64,000 nt of DNA from Nissolia schottii (taxonomy: Eukaryota > Streptophyta > Magnoliopsida > Fabales > Fabaceae): NCBI GenBank assembly GCA_003254905.1, contig QANU01045287.1, positions 52,830-116,829 on the forward strand, given 5' to 3'. Position numbers and translations under genes: made by a program. Each line of letters begins with the position of its first letter. Positions within the stretch are counted from its first letter, which is position 1. Of the stretch, positions 23,588 through 36,716 are shown in pieces. Below the pieces are notes generated by a model. That model did no database searches and was not told the DNA's origin. It saw only the letters and a list, made by a program, of their open reading frames with translations.

Positions 23588-26500
23588 CTAGCTCACACAC
23601 CTGGCCCATACCCTATGAGCCAATGGACATGTAAAGAATAGGTGCTCCAATGTTTCTTCCTCCGCAGAATGGAATGTGCAAGATATGTCGATCCCTTGCA
23701 AACACCCTAACCTACATAGCCTCTCCTTAGCGTTGAGCCGCTTTTGAAGGATGAACCACATCAAGAGTTCAGCACGGGAGGGAGCAAGCCCCTGCCACAC
23801 CAATCGTCCTTCTAGCAGCCACTCCGTCGACGAGCCAACCAAGGTTTTGAAAGCTTGCAAGGAAAAAGACAAAACAACAAAGATACCAGATTTGTTATGG
23901 TCCCAAGCGCTCACATCACTCACCCCCTCTATAATATTATGCTGGTCTATTGTAAAGATAAGGTTGTCAACAAGATTTTCCTCCCAAGCAAATAGTCTTC
24001 TCCGCCACCTAAGCATCCACTTCCAAGAACTATCCTCCTAGTCCCCTATATCTGATATGAGGCAATCTTTTTGTATGGAGATGAAATATAATCTTGGGAA
24101 CCTACTCATAAGAGTGCAATCCCCTAACCATTTGTCCTCCCAGAAGCTTGTGTTTTTTCCATTCCCTACTCTTCTTTTCAGCCCAGTTATAGATAAACTT
24201 TGAATCATATCTCCCATATTACTTAGGTTAGATAGTTGCCTCCATAGGTTAGGTGGGCCCATTGGTGGAAGGGACTTCATTGGTGCGTTTGTTCGGATCC
24301 CATGGTTAGAGCATACTTCTTTCTTCCATATAGGTGTGGACCCGTCTGAGAACTTCCACTACCATTTGAACAATAGTGTCGCGTTCTGGATCATGATGTT
24401 GCCCACCCAAGCCATCCCAACTCCTTCGGTCGTTGTATCACTTCTCATGATATCAATGGAATCGCTCTTCTTGACGTAGAGGATGTCTAAAAGAATCTCC
24501 TCTGAAGGTTGATAATCCTCTTGGCCACCCTTTTTGGAATCTTGAATAGACCCAGGTAGTATAGAGGTAGGTTGTTAAGCATCGACTTGATCAGAGTCAG
24601 ACGCCCAACCCTCGACAACAATCTTGCTTTCCACATAGCTAATCTGCTCTCCACCTTTTCAATAATTGGTTTCCACGGCTCCACTCTCTTTGGATTTGCC
24701 CCTAGTGGGATTCCCAAGTAAGACATCGACAACTTAGTTATTTGACACCAAAGAAGATGTTGAGCTTGTACTGCCAAACCATCCTCATCACCCATGGGAA
24801 TGAGTGTCGATCGACTTACTATAGTTTATCTTAAGGCCAAGCATCACTTAAAAACATGCAAGGAGATACTTGTATTTCCTCATAATTTCTAAGTTCGTCG
24901 GGGAAAACACAATAGTGTCATCAACGAATTGGAGATGGGAAATATGCACTCTATTTTCCCAGTCGCAATTCCCTCAATCCATCCACGCTCTTTTGCTCTT
25001 GATTTCAACCTATTTCAAGACTCTGCCACCAGTAGGAATAGGAATGGTGAGAAGGGGTCATCTTATCTTAAGCCTCTTTGTATTTTGAATAGCGTTGATG
25101 GCTCGCCATTGATCAGAATCAACATGGAGGTCGTTGATATGCAGTGCATAATCCAGGAAATCTACTTAGCACCAAACCCCATTCTTTTCATATTTTCCTC
25201 TAGGAAGCTCCATCTGACTGTATCATAGCCCTGATGGAAATCAAGTATTAGTATGACCACCTTCTGTTTTGTTTTCCTAATCCACTAGACCACTTCATTT
25301 GCAATTAGCGCTCCATTGAGAATCTGTCTATCTAAGATAAATGTTGATTATGATTCTCCTATCAGAGTAGGCATCACCCACTTCAACCAGTTTGTTAGGA
25401 TCATGGAGATCATTTTATAGATATATCCCACCATACTGATTGGGCGAAAATTCTTAATCTCAGATGCCCCCTCAACTTTTACTATGAGGGTCACCCATAT
25501 TGTATTAATCTCCACTGGAAACTCTCCTGATCGAAAGAATTCCATGATGAGCTTACCTACATCCTCCTCCAAGTCTCCCCAAAACTCCTTGATGAATTTC
25601 ATGTTATAGCCATCATACTCCAGAGCCTTCCCTGAGTCACATGGTTGCATTGTCGCACTAATTTCATCCATTCCTGGCTACTTCTCAAGTTGAGTGGCTT
25701 GCTCTCTACTTATCTCGGGGAGGAAGTCTTGAGGTATATTTATGTGAGGGACATCTAGTTGTTTGTATAGGTTCTAATAAAACAATAGCATCTCCTTTTT
25801 TGTGCTTCTTATATTCTTCATCATCCTTGAGCCAACCTTCAATTTTTCAATCTGCTGCTTTCTCCGTCTCCCCACTGTCATAACATGGAAGAACTTGGAG
25901 TTTTGATCCCCAAGTTTGATGTAGCTTTATCTCGAGAATTGCCTCCAATGGATCTCCTTCCTCTCATACCATATTCTAAGATACGCATTGATTGCTTGCA
26001 GCCTTGTTGGGTCTTCAATGTTACCCTCATTGTCTTCTAGCTTCTTCGAAGTCATCTCCTGCTCCTTCAGTAGTTTCTCTACCATATAGTCGATGATGCC
26101 GAAAACCTCTTTGTTCCACTTTCTCAAGGAAATTTTGGTCCGCTTAAGTCTTTCCATAATGGGGATGCCTCCCATCTCACTCCATTTCTGTCTCACCATT
26201 TTCTTGAAGTTTGGGTGGGAAAACCAAGCATCCATACATCTAAAGGGTTTAGGTTCCCCGATATGCCTTTCTAGCTCTAGTTTTAGAGGCGTATGGTCAG
26301 AGATTGAGTTTGGCAACGTGCTCAGCTTCATGTCAATGAACTTTTGGCTCCACTCTGGATCAATAAGCATTTTATCTAGTCTGCTCATTGAGAGCCCTCT
26401 TGCCCATGTGAACTTCCTCCCATGCAATGTAATATCAAGTACACCCATCTCTTGAATCCACTATCATTTCTTCCATACTACCCACGCAACAATACCCACC

Positions 26501-26960
26501 ATTCCTTTCTTGAGTATTCAAAACCTCATTTAGGTCACCCATTACCATACATGATACATTCATTGTATTATGTATGTCAATCAGCTCCTCCTAAAACAGC
26601 TTTCTATCTTGGCGATCATTAGGAGCATAAACCACAAGAACACTGCATTGGAAATCTTTATTGATAATCACCCCTTCAACCATAATCCATCTCTACCCAA
26701 TTCTGACGCTTGTATTGTTGAACTCAGCCTTGTCCCAAGCACAAATTAGCTCCCCACCACCCTGTATTGCTTGAGATTGTGCCTATTCCCAGTCACCACT
26801 CCAAACCATTTTCGTACTTTCAATTAAGAAAGGTTTGCATGTTTTGTCTCCACCAAACCCAGGAAAGAGCAATTATGATGAGCAATAAGGTCCTTGATGG
26901 CAGGATCCTTCCCTACACCCCCAATACCCTAATATTCCAACAAATTAAATTCATAGGATA
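23588..26960 (-). pseudogene. LINE ORF2: endonuclease, reverse transcriptase, zf-RVT
   Basis: The multi-frame remains keep clear landmarks. 26448-25927 is the endonuclease C-terminus (TWARGLSMSRLDKML, NSISDHTPLKLEL). 25671-25348 is the RT start (ALEYDGYNMKFIKEFW, FRPISMVGYIYKMI). Around 24900-24950 the catalytic block QFVDDTIVF still has its two Asp residues. 24795-24487 has the LGIPLGANPK and WKARLLSRVGRL blocks. 24016-23588 is the RT zinc-binding domain (RLNAKERL, EEETLEHLFFTCP). Stops and shifts between blocks make it non-functional. Confidence 0.9.
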
Positions 26961-27038
26961 AAGATTAGAAACTCCCAACCTGGCTTGGATTGCATCAATC
27001 ATTGGCCATTCTTTATCTTTCTAGGCCTTCCCCTCTTC

Positions 27039-27068
27039 TTCTTCTTCTTCTTCTTCTTCTTCTTCTTC
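27039..27068. repeat. TTC microsatellite
   Basis: (TTC)n in the LINE, coding a Lys run (AAG/GAA repeats) in the minus-strand ORF1 remnant. Confidence 0.9.
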
Positions 27069-28640
27069 TTTGTATTTCCTTCGTCTTTGGCCCCATCTCC
27101 ATTAACTAAGGCTTCCATAACCTTTCCTTCTTTTGCAGCACTAAATCCCATGATCTTTGCTATATCCCACGCTTCACAAGCGCCTTGGATACCGAGGCCT
27201 GTGCACTGCTCGTTATGAGAGGACCTGTCATCACTGTCGCCCTTTTTCCTCTGATTCGACACCGTTAGTTGTTCATGTCGACACTCACTCTCCTTTCTGT
27301 GTGCTACATGTAAGGTTGCACAGGAGGCCCTAATTTCGGGTCTTCCAATACCACACATAAGTGGAGGGACTGTGGAGATTGGGCTTCGTATTCCTCCTCC
27401 CTTGGGTCATTGGTCTGTGTATTCATTTGGTTTTCCACTCTAATAATCTCTTGGTTGGGCAATGTTCCCGCTATGATGGGCTCACTACACGACACAAAAA
27501 CAGTTGGACTATTGGGGGAGAGGTCCAATGGGCTTTGGCTAATGTGATCCACCAATAATTTCTCCAATTCAAAAGGGTCATACTGTTGGTGATGCTCCAC
27601 AACTCTATTTCCTGCTCCCCTCTACTCGTTAGAATTTGCAGTTCCTTGTCGTGCCATTGGGGCCACAACAAGTGTTGCCTTTACTTCCTTTTGTACTATG
27701 GATTTGTTTGTATCCTCCTTCATACCACCGTATGTCGTCTGCTATGTTGTCATATTGCCCCCCACCATCCTCTCGTCCTTGTCTTCCATGTTGTCTTCCT
27801 CCTCCCATGTTGACGTTCCACATTTCACCAGCGGTTTGTCCACCACCACCATGTTGAACCCCTGCCATAGGTCCCCATCCCGACCAATGTGTTCCACGAC
27901 ATAAATATTGAACTTATTGCCATCTATTTCTAGTTCTACCCTCTCATTAATCGGATCCTTTCTCCAAGTATCAATTATCACTTGAGCTCGCCGGAAATCC
28001 CAATCTCCTTCAGTACACATCACTACTCTTCCCCATTTATCTCCAATTTGAGTTATGTTCTTTGTGGACCATCCATGGATAGGAATCCCAGTTATTTCGA
28101 GCCCTATTCTTCTCACATTACTCCTGTCTCTCACCCTCCATTCCCAGATCTCCATAGAATTTGTTATTTAACTTTCATTCTTCTTTGATAAAGCAAGTGC
28201 ATATATCTCCCTTGTAGGGAACGTGATGAGTACCTTGTATTCATTGATACGGGCGACATGTTCAACTTGGATCCCCACTGAGATGAGAAGAGTGCCCATG
28301 GCTTCAAAATCCAGCTGTTGGAGGCCTTTTCCAGCCACACTCTGTCTTAGCCATTGCATGTTCTCCTGCGCGACTTCCCCTCGAATGCTAATGGTTGTGT
28401 TCTTGTGGTGGTTGACCACTGAGCCTTCTCTCCTTACTTGCTCATACTTGTTTCCTTTCCACGTCTCGCCGCCTTCGCTTCCATTCGGGCGCTGTCACCA
28501 GTGCATATGATCTCCCATCTCTCATCTTCATGAAAGCTCCAGCCTTACTCCTTGCTTCCCCAGCTCCTCTTGTGATGTGTAGTCTTGTTGACGATGCATC
28601 TCTTCTTTCAAATTTCGCAAGCCACACAGAGATGTTACAA

Positions 28641-28655
28641 CCCCCCCCCCCCCCC
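28641..28655. repeat. Poly-C tract
   Basis: Fifteen consecutive C bases in the Gly-rich part of LINE ORF1; it is also a likely source of length error or frameshift. Confidence 0.95.
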
Positions 28656-29197
28656 TTGATCCCATTTAGCTTCTCCACCACCTTAATTGCTTCCTCTTTC
28701 CTCCATTATCTTACAAAACCAAACCGGTTGTCATTGGACCTTCTATATCTATATTGAAACGGGTGGTGCAAATGTAATTGTGAGCGTTAAAGTCACAAGG
28801 AAGTGTAATAATAATATTCGGCCCCGTACGTTTCTGTAACTGAATGGGTAGGTTGTTACTGATCATTAGCATGCAGAGTGTACAAATTCAACATGAGAGG
28901 TAGAGTGGTTTTGAGTTGGTGAGAAAATGATTATTCTCATTGCTGAGTTCTATATCTGTAAAATGGCTATTTATTTATATACATTGAGGCACTAGAATAT
29001 CCTACAGCGTTAACTTCCTAAACTAACTTGGAAGTGGTACCACTTTATTACATCATCCAGGAGCTGAGCTTTTGACTAGCTCCGGTGGCATTAAGAAAAG
29101 CAAGAAACAATGAAGCATACACGAATCGGCAAATTTCAATTACCAAAACCATAATGCCCATTAATATTGCACATTACTTTTCCAACTGACTAGTTTC

Positions 29198-30088
29198 TCA
29201 GTCGTGATCCTTGGTTTCCTTAGAGTCATCTTTGTCACCGTCAAGAGTCCTCCTCCTTTCTTCCGAAACATGAGTATCTTCAAGGGATCCAGCAACTCCA
29301 TCGTTCTGTGCCGTTCCCTGGTTGACCCTACAAAAACACACAAAACCAACCCCAAAAATCGGTAACTGATGATCATGATATTTTGTTTCTAATTTAATTT
29401 GACTATCGCTTATGGCACTCACTGCTGCCCAGCGTCCTCCCTAGCAGAAGGAAGCCTATGCATCGCATCTCTGAACACATCCATCGAGGAACGAGTGTGG
29501 CCACAATTCCAATAATGTGAAAGCCTACACAAATTATAGAGCAATCGTGTAAAATTAACAACCTAACCCCGATATATATCATTCTTTTCTGGACAAAGTA
29601 GGAGAAATAAGAAAGACAAATTTAATTTATTTGGGTTTAAACAAGGATTAATTATCACTCCAATCGGTGGCATAAATGCGGATTTGCAAAAACATTTAAG
29701 AGTTACAATGGGTTCATAGATAATTAGAACAAATCAGTTGATGTTTTCATTGGGGCAGATATTGATGAAGGCAAATGAAAATTGTAATAAATAAATAAAG
29801 AGAGAGAGAGAGACAGCAGATGCATACATACTTGTTCAAATTTGCACTCCTCCTACTGGATGAAGAAGGAGGAGGAGGAGGAGGAGTACCAGCATTGGGT
29901 GGTGCTGATGGAGCAGTTGGGCTCATAAGATCTTGAAAGCTATAAACTCTGGTAGCTTGTTTCTTATTCCCATGTTTTCCTCCTTCACTGCCAATAAGTT
30001 TCCGCTTCTTGTTTTTCCTCCCTTCTCTTTCTTGATCATCATCCGGCTTCTTGTTTTTCCTCCCTTCTCTTTCTTGATCATCATCCAT
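29198..30088 (-). CDS. Unknown-function gene, three exons
   Basis: Exons 29832-30088, 29423-29524 and 29198-29327 join with GT-AG sites and matching phases to a 162-residue frame (489 bp with TGA). The start ATG is at 30086-30088. The protein is basic and low-complexity: two tandem copies of a DDDQEREGRKNKK block, a GSEGGKHGNKK patch, a YSFQDLMSP motif, a poly-Pro/poly-Ser run, a middle part with SHYWNCGHTRSSMDVFRDAM, and an acidic Lys-rich tail ending KETKDHD. No membrane segment or signal peptide. I do not recognise a family. The leader carries a GA repeat. A decayed copy lies at 44.0-46.1 kb, which supports a real gene that was duplicated. Confidence 0.7.
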
Positions 30089-30111
30089 AGTGGATTTTCT
30101 ATTCTCTCCCT

Positions 30112-30136
30112 GTCTCTCTCTCTCTCTCTCTCTCTC
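30112..30136. repeat. CT/GA microsatellite in the leader of the unknown gene
   Basis: (CT)n of about 25 bp, lying 24 bases upstream of the ATG on the minus strand, where it would be GA-rich leader RNA. Confidence 0.9.
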
Positions 30137-31196
30137 GTCTATCTCTTACTACTAACTGTTGGTGAAAGTGATCGTTGTAAGTGTATGCATTTGTTTATAA
30201 CATAACCCCTTCCCTTGGGACACACTCACGTGCTTACTGTTAGTTAGTTATTTTGTTTTTGTGTTAGTTAGTTAGTTTTGATATTCTTCCACTTTTTGTT
30301 GTGCCCTGACAATTCGAAAACTGAAACTAAGGCAAATATAGACATTGAAATTATGTACAAATAAGAGGATAAATTCTTGCCAAGAAATAATACTAACACC
30401 TCACTTGTTTTTTTCACACACTGAGTTCCACTATTTTTATTGTGTTCCACTAAATGTTTTTTGGTTTCACTAATTAGGTGCCATTTGTATTGTGTGCGCA
30501 CACGTTCAAAAATGAAGTGTCAATCTTCTATCTAGACAATAATTTCTCCATATAAGAATGAAAACTTTGCACCCGTCGATTACTTTAGAACATCTCAAAC
30601 GACAAAAATATTAGTTTCAATTTCTCTAATGATGACATTCTTTTAGTCTCAATTTGACATTCTTTTAGTCCCAATTGAAAACCATTATAGCGCTTGGAGT
30701 TGGGATTGTTCCCAATTTGTAAGGACTATGAACAAATTTCTTTCAACCAATGGTAATGACACTTGTCTTATGACACGTTTTGATTTTAATTTTATATTAT
30801 TACTTTATGGTAAAGTTTGACTGAATGCGGGTTTAAAGTGAGGTTCTTATTGGAAATAAGAGTCTTAATTTTTACTCATTTTTATTTTTTTATGAAACAT
30901 TAATTATATAATAGTATGTAATTAGATACAAAATGGGATCCTGGTTGGAGATGCTTTTCAAGTTGATTATATAAATTAATTAGTAACTTAAAAAAAATTT
31001 TAAGCCACTGTTTATAAAAGTAAATAGATAAAAATAAAATAAGACAAATTTAACGAAAATTATTTTTGGGCTGACATGGTGCCCTTGTCGTTCTTTCTAA
31101 AACAAAAATTGATTGCGTTTTGGCATCTTTTAATTAGGAAAAAAAAATATTTGATCAAAAATTAATACTAAAATAAATAATAAAATAAAAAGCCGA

Positions 31197-31594
31197 CCAA
31201 CAGGATAATAAATAAACCCAGTTTCAAGTGATAAAGTTGACCATATAAAAAAGTGACTAAAAGGGTAAAATTCTCTCCTAATCCTTTAATTATATCAATT
31301 TATCACTTTAGTATCCTATTTTATAAATGTTTAATTTGGTTATCTATTTATTAAAATAGGTTACTTAGTTTTTTCTTTCATTTAATCACATTTTTTAAAT
31401 ATAAGTAATATCGCTATTTAGATGTGGTTAAATAAAAGAAAGATCAAATTGACTCATTTTTATAAATAAAAGACTAAATTAAATACTTTTAATTAGGGAC
31501 CAAAGTGATTAACTAAATAAAAATAAAGTATCAAAAGAAGTTTCTACCTTTTTTTATCACTTGAAACTAGTTTTATTTATTATCCCGTTGATGG
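31197..31594. mobile_element. MITE-like inverted-repeat element
   Basis: About 400 bp with matching inverted ends of about 38 bp: the left has ggataataaataaaccc and gtttcaagtgataaag, and the right has the reverse of both, with near-identical spacing. No coding capacity. Target duplication not resolved, so the superfamily is open. Confidence 0.65.
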
Positions 31595-31963
31595 ACACTT
31601 TTAAGCCCGTAATTGTTGCATACTACGGTTTAGTTTGGTAAAGCTTTTTGAGAGGGTGTTTTTCCAATCAAAAAGCATAAATCATTTTTTGTGTTTGGTA
31701 AACAGAAAAATTAAAAAGCTTTTACTCTTAACTTATGAAAGTCGGGGATGCTTTTAAGAGCTCTCAAAAATAGTTTTTATGGTTTGTGCATTTTAGAATG
31801 TAAAAAAAACTAAATAACCTTAAATTTAAATAGAAATTCAACTTTACCCATTAAAATCGTGATTTTTCTTCATCAATCCTTTATTATGTATTTCTATTCT
31901 AATCATTTTATATTTGATGAGCAAATTTATAATATAGTTGCCAAACACTATTTTGTGATTTTT

Positions 31964-33760
31964 GCTGAGGATCTAAAGGACTATAGGCCTATAAGCCTAG
32001 TCGGATGCTTGTACAAGATTATTGCCAAGATCTTGGCTATTAGGATGAGAAAGGTGATGTCATCCATCATTGGGGAAACTCACTCTGCTTTCATCAAAGA
32101 TTACCAGATATTAGATGGGGCCCTCAATGCAAATGACGCCATTTGGTGGATTAAGAAGGCTAAGCAGAAAGTGGTTCTTCTGAAGCTTGACTTTCAAAAA
32201 GCTTATGACATAATCAGGTAGGACTTTCTAAGGGAGGTGCTTGAGATTATGGGTTTTTCCAGCAAGTGGAGAATGTGGGTGTTTCACTGTGTCTCTTCAA
32301 CCTCCATGTCGATCATAGTAAAAGGCTCACCTACAACCCCTTTCCCCCTTCAGAGAGGCCTTAGACATGGTGACCCACTCTCACCATTCCTTTTTCTCCT
32401 AATGACAGAGGTTTTCAACAGAATGGTGACTAAGGCGAAAGACATTGGTTTGATCAGGAGCCTTCAGATTGGGAATGACCGGGTTGAGCTTTCTTACTTG
32501 CATTTTGAAGATGACACCCTTTTGTTTGCTACGACAAATACAAGTTATATGAAAAATTACAAACAGATCCTTGCTTGTTTCTCTAACATGTATGGGCTAA
32601 ATATTAACTTTGGCAAATCAACGCTTATTTCGATGGTCTATGACAGGGAATGGGTCAAGGAAATTAAGGAGCTTTTCCACTGCTCTATTGTCAAGCTACC
32701 CATTTTGTACCTGGGGATCCCTCTTGGTGTCAATCCCAAGAAATCATCAACATGGAAGCCGGTGGTAGAGAAAATAGAGAAAAGATTGACCCTATGGAAA
32801 GCAAAGCTCTTATCTAGAGCAGGGAGACTAGTGTTGATTAAATCAGTACTTAACAACCTTCCTCTATACTACTTGAGCCTCTTTAAGATCCCTAAAGCAG
32901 TGGCGCTCTCTATTATAAAGCTCCAGAGGAAATTCTTTTGGTGTGGTAATGATAATAGGAAAGGAATTCCTCTAGTACCATGGGAGGTCATTCAACGGCC
33001 AAATACTCTTGGGGGATTAAGAGTAGGTGATATTCTCCTCTGGAATGTTGGATTGCTCTTCAAGTGGTAGCTCAGACTTCCTGGGAGGTCAACTCCCTTG
33101 TGGAAAAGAATTATATATTCCAACCACGGCATCAGTCCTTTCTTAATTGACCACACTCTCCATCCCTTAGGACAACTTTGTGATTCCTCAAGCTTTGGGG
33201 AAGAGATTCAAAGAATTTATTGGCTAGACATGCACTGCATAGTGGGGAATGGTAACTCGACTAGATTTTGGCTTGATGTTTGGATTGGGGAGAACAATCT
33301 CAAGAAGCGAGAGCTTCCCACTTTTGTTCTCTATCTTTACCGTCCAACACCTTTATATTGTTGATATGGGGCTATGGGTTAATGGAGGTTGGCAATGGAA
33401 CTTGTTGTGGAGGAGGAGGTTGTTTGCTTGGGAGGAACACTTGCTTTAGGATCTTCTCCTAACCATAGGACAAAATAACATTATTAAGGGGGTTGAAGAC
33501 GCATCAATGTGGAGTTTAAATGGTTGAAGCACATATTCTGTTTCTAATTTTTCCTTGCAGGTGTTCAAGAGCATTGTGGGATCCTCTAGCGAATAGCTAG
33601 AGGGCAGGAAGGCGTGGTTGGGGTTAGCCCCTCCTCGTGCAGAGCTATTAATGTGATTCATTTTGCAAAAACGTCTCAACACAAAGGAGAGAGTACTCCA
33701 CTGGTTGAACTGTCTATCGAGGAATGACATTCGATGCACCTTATGTGCATTGAAGGTAGA
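31964..33760 (+). pseudogene. LINE reverse transcriptase and zinc-binding domain, broken
   Basis: Starts at the KDYRPISLVGCLYKI block and runs through LLKLDFQKAYD, QRGLRHGDPLSPFLF and LGIPLGVNPKK to the RT zinc-binding part. In-frame TAG codons stand at about 32219 and 33068, both where family members have Trp. The catalytic F-x-D-D block reads HFEDDTLLF, with both Asp present. Later parts shift frame. Not functional. Confidence 0.9.
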
Positions 33761-34470
33761 GATGCTTGCTCATCTTTTCTTTTCTTGCCCCTTTTCTTAC
33801 AGGTTGTGGTTCGAGTGCCTCTAGAGTTGGGGCCTCTATAGGTCCTTACCCCATGACCCAGTGGCGTTTTTTGACTCGTGGTGCGGAGCGCCTTTTAAAG
33901 GATTTGACAAGAGACTATGGAAATCTTTGCTTTTTGTGGTTGTTTGGTCTATTTGGTGGATCAGGAATCATGTACTTTTTTAACAATACAAGTCAAACTA
34001 AGACCAAGAAGTTGGCAATGTAATGCTGCAATTGGGTCACTGGGCCAATGTCTAGGAACCAAAATTGCCATATATACCGCTGACCTTTCTTTGGAACATT
34101 CAAGCCATTAGAGGATGGACTGAGGAGTAGATTTCACGTGTCCAATCAGATGCTTATTTTAGTATTTTTTTTGGTCTTTTTTAGGCTCTCTAATTGTTTT
34201 TTAGGTTCTGTTTTTTTTTTTTTTTTGGGCTTCGATATGTGTATCCTTGAGGCTTTGCTGTTTTGTTTAGTTGTTATGTCCCTCTGTTTGCTGTTTTTGT
34301 GGTAGAAAGCCCTTGGGAGGGTGCTGTTTTTCTTTCTCCCTGGGTATTCTCTGTTTTACTTCTTTATGCCTAGCTAGAGCTAGTGTTGTGGCCGTGACTT
34401 CCTCTTGTCATATAACTTTGTTGTTTTTTGCTTGCCACCTTGGCTCAAGCTTTCAATTCAATAAAAAAAA
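31964..34470 (+). mobile_element. 5'-truncated LINE with target duplication
   Basis: A 17-bp direct repeat actattttgtgattttt lies at 31947-31963 and 34471-34487, exactly bounding this piece, which ends in a poly-A run (34463-34470). It starts inside the reverse transcriptase, so it is a classic 5'-truncated insertion of about 2.5 kb. It sits in a MITE-like element. Confidence 0.95.
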
Positions 34471-34778
34471 ACTATTTTGTGATTTTTACTTATTGAAAGT
34501 CACTTTTATCGTATTTTACCAAACAATATCACTATGACTTTTTAATAGCAGCTTTTTGAGAGCTCAGCAGCTTTTGAAAAACAACAATTTTACTAAACCA
34601 AGCAACAAATCTCATCTATATATCTATATGCCCAAAAAAAAAAAGATAACTCATCCATGTATCTAGTATATCACAATTTTTTTTCTTACCCTGAAAATAT
34701 TTTTGGTAGGTTTTAGTCTCTACTTAAAAGAAAACTTTAAGTAACAGATGTGGCACGTCACGTGTGGTACCACATGAC

Positions 34779-35733
34779 TAGGGGTGGTTTCAAGGCTTGT
34801 TTCAATAAAGAGGTCAGGCCCCGCCGGCCTGTGACATTCATCATACCAAGGCAATGCCTTAACCACTAGACTATCATTACTTTTTGTAACATTTTATGCA
34901 ATCATATTTATTAATATAATTTTATTATTTTAATTTTTCTTTTTAAACAAGCCCTAAATTAAACTCATAGGCTATGAGTTTTGATCTTCACCACCTTTGG
35001 AACCATTTGGTTTAGGAATCAAGTCAATCAAATGTCTTACAACTAAAATGGAATGATTTCAAAATCAAATCAATTCTTATTTTAACTTTCCATGAAATTC
35101 ATTTGTCAATTTATATTCCCATGACTTCCCAATTAAATATTTTTTTATTCATAAATAAAATAGATTCCCAAATTTTGGAAATGGATCATATCAATTAGAT
35201 TTTTTGTTAAGTGTGATCTTTAACCATTAATTCTTTGTTGCTTATGTCATGTATGGAGCATACCTCATTAATTAATGGTAAGAGATCACATTCGACAATA
35301 TATGATGAGAAATCTAATTGAGAGGTTCTATTTCAAATTTTAGTGACATTAATTATATTCCCAATTATGTATTGTGTGTTGAGAATAATTATTTGTTTTG
35401 TTAGTATTTGAATATTATTGGTCTTATATGTTTCAGGCATAGATCTTGTAAGGAATTTTGAAATTATTGGTCCTGTATGCTTTGGGCTTAGATCCGGAAA
35501 GATGGTTGATTATTGTTGTTGAATGTTGTTTTATTGAGTGTGTAACAGGCCACAGTAACAGGCCCCCGCAACAGGCCACAGTAACAGGCTGTCGTAACAG
35601 GCTAGACGACAGATTTTTTTATAATAAAAAATATACACAGGTAGGCTAGTCAGGCTCCAAGCCAAAAACTAACGAGACAGGCTTGACCTGCTGAGGGCCT
35701 GACTTGGCCTAGCATGGCCTATTCCCATCCCTA
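34779..35733. mobile_element. hAT-like non-autonomous element
   Basis: Ends TAGGGGTGG and CCATCCCTA form inverted termini; the flanks CACATGAC (34771-34778) and CACATAAC (35734-35741) are an 8-bp target duplication with one mismatch. About 955 bp, no transposase. It includes a copy of the dispersed repeat seen as arms at 14894 and 15709, and several acaggc repeats near 35540-35600. Confidence 0.75.
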
Positions 35734-35741
35734 CACATAAC

Positions 35742-36664
35742 ACATTTAACGGTCACGTTAGAGTTTAATGTCTCCTTCAGATGGCAGGAACTAAAAGCTA
35801 CTAAATTTTTTTCAGGAACTAATTACTAACAAAAATTTTTTTTGGAACCAAACATAAAAAATTTTATTTTACAAGAATTAAAAACATATTTAACCTAAAA
35901 CTTAATATTCACACCAAAATTGATGCACATGTAACAATTTTTGTTTTCTCACAAACAATGACTGGCTAGTAAGCCAGTCTTCACAAATCATGTATCAACT
36001 TCTCTCCCTCTTGTTATTATTATTATTATATGATCAGGGCAACTTTTGGGTCTGTAATGGTAGCGGAGCATTTCGAGACTAAACATCCTCCCAGGGTCAG
36101 GTACCTGCCAGATGCTTATCGTGCACCCAATCCAGAAAATAAACATTCCTTCCACCTCCACCTCCGCCTCATGACTTCAACTCTACAAATTATGCTTGAA
36201 TATCCCACAATAATGTTCACTATATGAATACAAGAATATAAGTACAGTATGAAGTTCAACAAGACAAAGGCTGATTTGAGGATATTTCATCCACTTTCTT
36301 TGAAATTTCTATATTACATCGACAATACATATAAATTAAACTTTTTTTAATTGAATATATAAATTAAATCTTATATTAAAGATGATACATGCATAATTAT
36401 GTTGGTAGAAGCATAAGGTTAATTTAAGGTATGGTGCTCATGCTTAAAGTGAGGGGAAGTGCCGTAGGTATCTTTTAATGATCCAAGTGCGTAGGGGTGT
36501 ACAAACCGGTCAAGTAATTCATCAAATCCATTCACTCGACTCGAAGATGTTTTGGGTCAAATGGGTCGGATCATCAATTCGATGAGTCAAAATTGACAAA
36601 TTTAAAGTGATTGTAAGGTCGATTTAAAGCATTCTAAAACTGACTCAATCGACAAACTAACATA

Positions 36665-36716
<52 letters not shown>

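Larger units (their letters stand above)
27000..28690 (-). pseudogene. LINE ORF1: RRM and DUF4283-like RNA-binding protein
   Basis: At the right end an RRM-like tail (FGFV, then VVEKLNGIKGGGGGCNISVW) precedes linkers. 28155-27742 holds the DUF4283-like block (GLEITGIPIHGWSTKNITQI, RVVMCTEGDWDF). A long Glu/Lys-rich C-terminus follows towards 27000. The frame is broken in several places. In this LINE group ORF1 coats the RNA intermediate. Confidence 0.75.
22694..28757 (-). mobile_element. LINE (L1-type non-LTR retrotransposon), decayed, about 6 kb
   Basis: The poly-T at 22694-22703 is the poly-A tail of a minus-strand LINE. Reading from right to left are an ORF1 with RRM and DUF4283-like parts (28690-27000), an endonuclease (about 26960-25930), reverse transcriptase (about 25900-24490) and a zinc-binding RT domain (24016-23588), then a 3' UTR-like stretch to 22694. 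Many stops and frameshifts interrupt it. The 5' end near 28757 cuts into the RRM, so it is slightly truncated. I could not find matching target duplications. Confidence 0.92.
28846..31160. repeat. Segmental duplication, copy A (intact gene)
   Basis: The unknown gene with its 3' and 5' flanks is duplicated at 43966-47100. Shared landmarks are gttgttactgatc and attagcatgcag at the 3' side, the first exon, the upstream stretch attcttccactttttgttg, and the far-upstream aaaattagttttgggttgacatgg-like block. Order and orientation are the same. Divergence is moderate with indels and later insertions. Confidence 0.8.
31628..34605. mobile_element. MITE-like element interrupted by a LINE
   Basis: The DNA left of the LINE (31628-31946) and right of it (34488-34605) form the two halves of one short element. 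Its ends show inverted similarity: ggtttagtttggtaaag on the left against a reversed ggtttagtaaaattg on the right, with agctttttgagag blocks inside both. Without the LINE and one target copy it would be about 450 bp. A related sequence may lie at 16060-16230. Boundaries are approximate. Confidence 0.5.
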
